NCBI GenBank assembly: GCA_936450465.1
Contig: OW388296.1
Span: forward strand, 51,163,750 to 51,227,749
DNA from: Gibbula magus
Taxonomy: Eukaryota; Mollusca; Gastropoda; Trochida; Trochidae
DNA: 64,000 nt
Reading direction: 5' to 3'
Under the pieces are notes generated by a model, which was not told the origin of the DNA, did no database searches, and saw only the letters and a list, made by a program, of their open reading frames with translations. Position numbers and translations under genes: made by a program. Positions 61,735 to 64,000 of this stretch are shown here, in pieces (the stretch's first letter is position 1; every line of letters starts with the position of its first letter).

Positions 61735-62880
61735 TAGTGTATTTGTTAACCCTGTTAATGAGCTACGGGGCAAATGGTCAATTAATGGAAGGGTTCCCAG
61801 TTTACTTATTTAAATGGATGTTTCCCATCTTATTTCATGGAATGTCTCAATAAACGTTTAACTAGTTTTATAACAGGTATTATTTTGTAAGAATATTTTG
61901 ATGTGTTTTTCAGTTCCTATAATAATGCAATGGTCTTTGGTCAATAATAAGCTCTGGCATGGTACGCTGTTGCAAGAGAGAAGCGGCGTTTCTTCACCGA
62001 CTGGCAGGGATTTTGCCATACGCGAGAAGTTGATAGCGTTCTTCAAAAAGCACTAAAAGAGCGTTCAACATAGTACTAAACAGTCCCTGAGAGCTTTTGT
62101 AAGTGATATCAGTGTTAAATAATTAACGCTATGGGTCATATAAACCTTAATAAACATTAATAACTAAGTATTGTAATGAGCATTCAATGCTTTACGCTTT
62201 TCAGTTCGCTTTTTTATGATGATTGTCCGTTATCAAAGCCCCAAATTGATCATAATTATACATTTAAGAGCAAATGGAAATATTCGTAATTTTGACAACA
62301 TTTCCGGCTCCACTGTCTTCCTGCGGATATATAACACACTAATGGACACTTTTGTTGAACAAATAAACGTCACTGGCAGGAAGTAAATTTGTTTTGAAAT
62401 GTTAATAAAGTGACATGTCATGTCAATCATGACACCAGTTTCAATTTAACTTTAAGATTGTTTCCTCCGGAGATTTTAAAAATAAAATATACAGTCGTTC
62501 TACACATTTCCATTAATTGAATACCAGACTAACTTCATTTAGAATTGGCATTTTAGAATTGCTAAGAAGACAAGATATGTGGCTCGTTGATAATGGCATT
62601 AGACGTACTCGTGTCAACGAAGCGTTGTTTTTATATTCCCGCAGACAGTCAGGGTATTGTTATGAACCTTTATCATATTAGGACGGATATAATACAAAGT
62701 TATCTAATTACCCAAAGACGTTCTACAACCACGCAGTGTAAAGCCTTTGAATAACATAGAGAGACAATAATAGTTTGACTTTTTACAGACGTACATGTTA
62801 TTGAATATCTTGTATAAAAGCTAATGTTTTCTGTAAGAATGTTATATTTGGGATAGCACTATCTACAATGCACAAATTCT
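61735..62880. other. AT-rich stretch, no gene seen
   Basis: No supported features. Confidence 0.5.
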
Positions 62881-62894
62881 TGTACTTATTTTCG

Positions 62895-62990
62895 GGTCAA
62901 GTTCCTTGCAGGATTCGAACCCACACCTTCAGAGTCAGGCACCAATCAGAAACAATGACTGGCCCAACAGCTCACCCATTGAGCCAAAAC
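62895..62990 (-). mobile_element. tRNA-like SINE head or tRNA pseudogene
   Basis: The minus strand reads TGGCTCAATGGGTGAGC (A-box region), a long middle, then GTGTGGGTTCGAATCCTGC (B box, T arm). The length of about 90 bp is close to a long-variable-arm tRNA, but an acceptor stem does not pair, so I call it tRNA-derived repeat rather than a gene. Confidence 0.5.
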
Positions 62991-62999
62991 TTAAATTTA

Positions 63000-64000
63000 G
63001 AGCTGTAATAACTCCGTTATATGCCACTGATTTTGAAACACGGTATGTTTATCTTCTAATTATTTTTGTTTGTTTGTTTTTTTTGTTTTGTATTTGTTCC
63101 CATATTTGAGTACATGTTTATCTTCTAATTATACCTACTGATAGCTAAGAGAACATACAGTATGTGTGTTGGAGGATATTTCAATTACTGTGTACTTGAA
63201 TATTGAATAATGCCAGGAACTACACAGTTAAATGGCGGTACGGTAATTCCAGTACCTCGAACCTTATGATTCCCAGTTACTTGACCTTAATCAACTTCCG
63301 GTAGTCGTCGTTTGAACACCTTGATATGGGACTTAACTTATTAGTGGTTTGGTTTTTTTTTTAGGATTTGACACAACATACGAAAGATCCCATTGATTTA
63401 CATTGGGTTCAGTCCTTGGCTTTATAAATCTTGGATGAAGTAAACTAAGAGAAATTGCATGTACGACATGAAGTTCTGATTTTAGATATCTCTGTATCTG
63501 TGTTTTAAAAATCCTATAAATGTATGTGGTGGATTTCAAAACAAAACTTTTGCATCATTTTCCGTGCAATAATTTTAATAAATTTTACAATGTTTTACCT
63601 GTCTGTTATTTACGGTAGCTGAAACTAGATCCCATTAGTACAATAATAACATGCTATTAGGCGATATCACGTATTTTCCACATTTTGCACCTGTCCACCT
63701 GGCAAATTCACACTCCTCCACGGACGCTCTTACCTGCTGATCAATATAATGCTTGGAAAAATGTCACCATAGTGATACTTCCATGTTTAAAGTGCCGGGA
63801 CTTTGGTTAGTAGTAATATATGTTCAGCTTCAAATTCACTGAGAACAAAGATAACAATATCGTGGCGCAACTAATCTATGACGTCATAATCAATTCTATG
63901 AACTCACTGATACATTAGTCAAGATGCAGTTTTGTTTTCAGATGAATTCACTTTTTTACTGACAAGTGGATTATGAATATTTTCTCAATCACGTGTCTTC
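63000..64000. other. AT-rich stretch, no gene seen
   Basis: No supported features. Confidence 0.5.

Noticed and set aside
62895..62990. Functional tRNA gene
   Set aside because: A and B boxes are present but the acceptor stem does not pair, so it is more likely a SINE head.

Overview
The window looks like nuclear DNA of an invertebrate animal, most likely a lophotrochozoan such as a bivalve mollusc. It is AT-rich, gene-poor and eukaryotic in style: an intron-like split, tRNA-derived repeats, non-LTR retrotransposons, DNA transposons and minisatellites. The mollusc guess is inference from repeat content; no diagnostic host gene is visible. I could not confirm any complete host protein-coding gene. 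Almost everything that can be named is mobile or repeated DNA.

Positions 1-29300 are dominated by a segmental duplication. Copy A (2234-12720) and copy B (18943-27600) match closely by eye in three blocks. The middle block is inverted between the copies, and each copy carries private insertions. In A these are 4553-5044, 6566-7354 and 8196-10639, the last with a large hairpin and 32-bp repeats. In B they are a Helentron-like insert at 26062-27480 and a long-TIR element at 27690-28080. Each copy ends in an array of a 27-bp minisatellite (12731-13816 and 28499-29288). Between the copies lies a small LTR-retroelement remnant (17256-17490) with a lysine-tRNA primer-binding site and a tRNA-like promoter in its LTR. 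A third, diverged relative of parts of the duplicated block appears at 43890-44135 and 48985-49115.

The best object is a 6.8-kb DNA transposon at 30591-37431. It has terminal inverted repeats, an ATT target duplication, a candidate promoter, a 5' intron and a long coding region (32250-36837). The coding region is broken by frameshifts. It encodes zinc-binding motifs, an unassigned central region, an XPG/FEN1-type nuclease with the full acidic set, and a Cys-rich tail. The 3-bp duplication and XPG module fit the Academ superfamily. A 5'-truncated LINE (37510-40388) landed 64 bp downstream; its 14-bp target duplication supplies the apparent start codon of its open reverse-transcriptase frame.

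Positions 40400-64000 hold a string of smaller elements. There are two related TA-flanked MITEs in opposite orientation (43342-43826, 47298-47809) and a third TA-type MITE (56205-56725). A hairpin element with CRE and X-box-like sites lies at 45325-45690. A possible first exon of a membrane protein is at 49277-49472. A Tc1/mariner transposase remnant lies beside a decayed RT-RNase H LINE (51590-55130). Two tRNA-derived SINE heads are present. A 1.6-kb element with about 160-bp inverted repeats and a 10-bp target duplication (58856-60442) is followed directly by a foldback array of inverted short tandem repeats (60454-61145). The remaining stretches are AT-rich and show nothing I can support.
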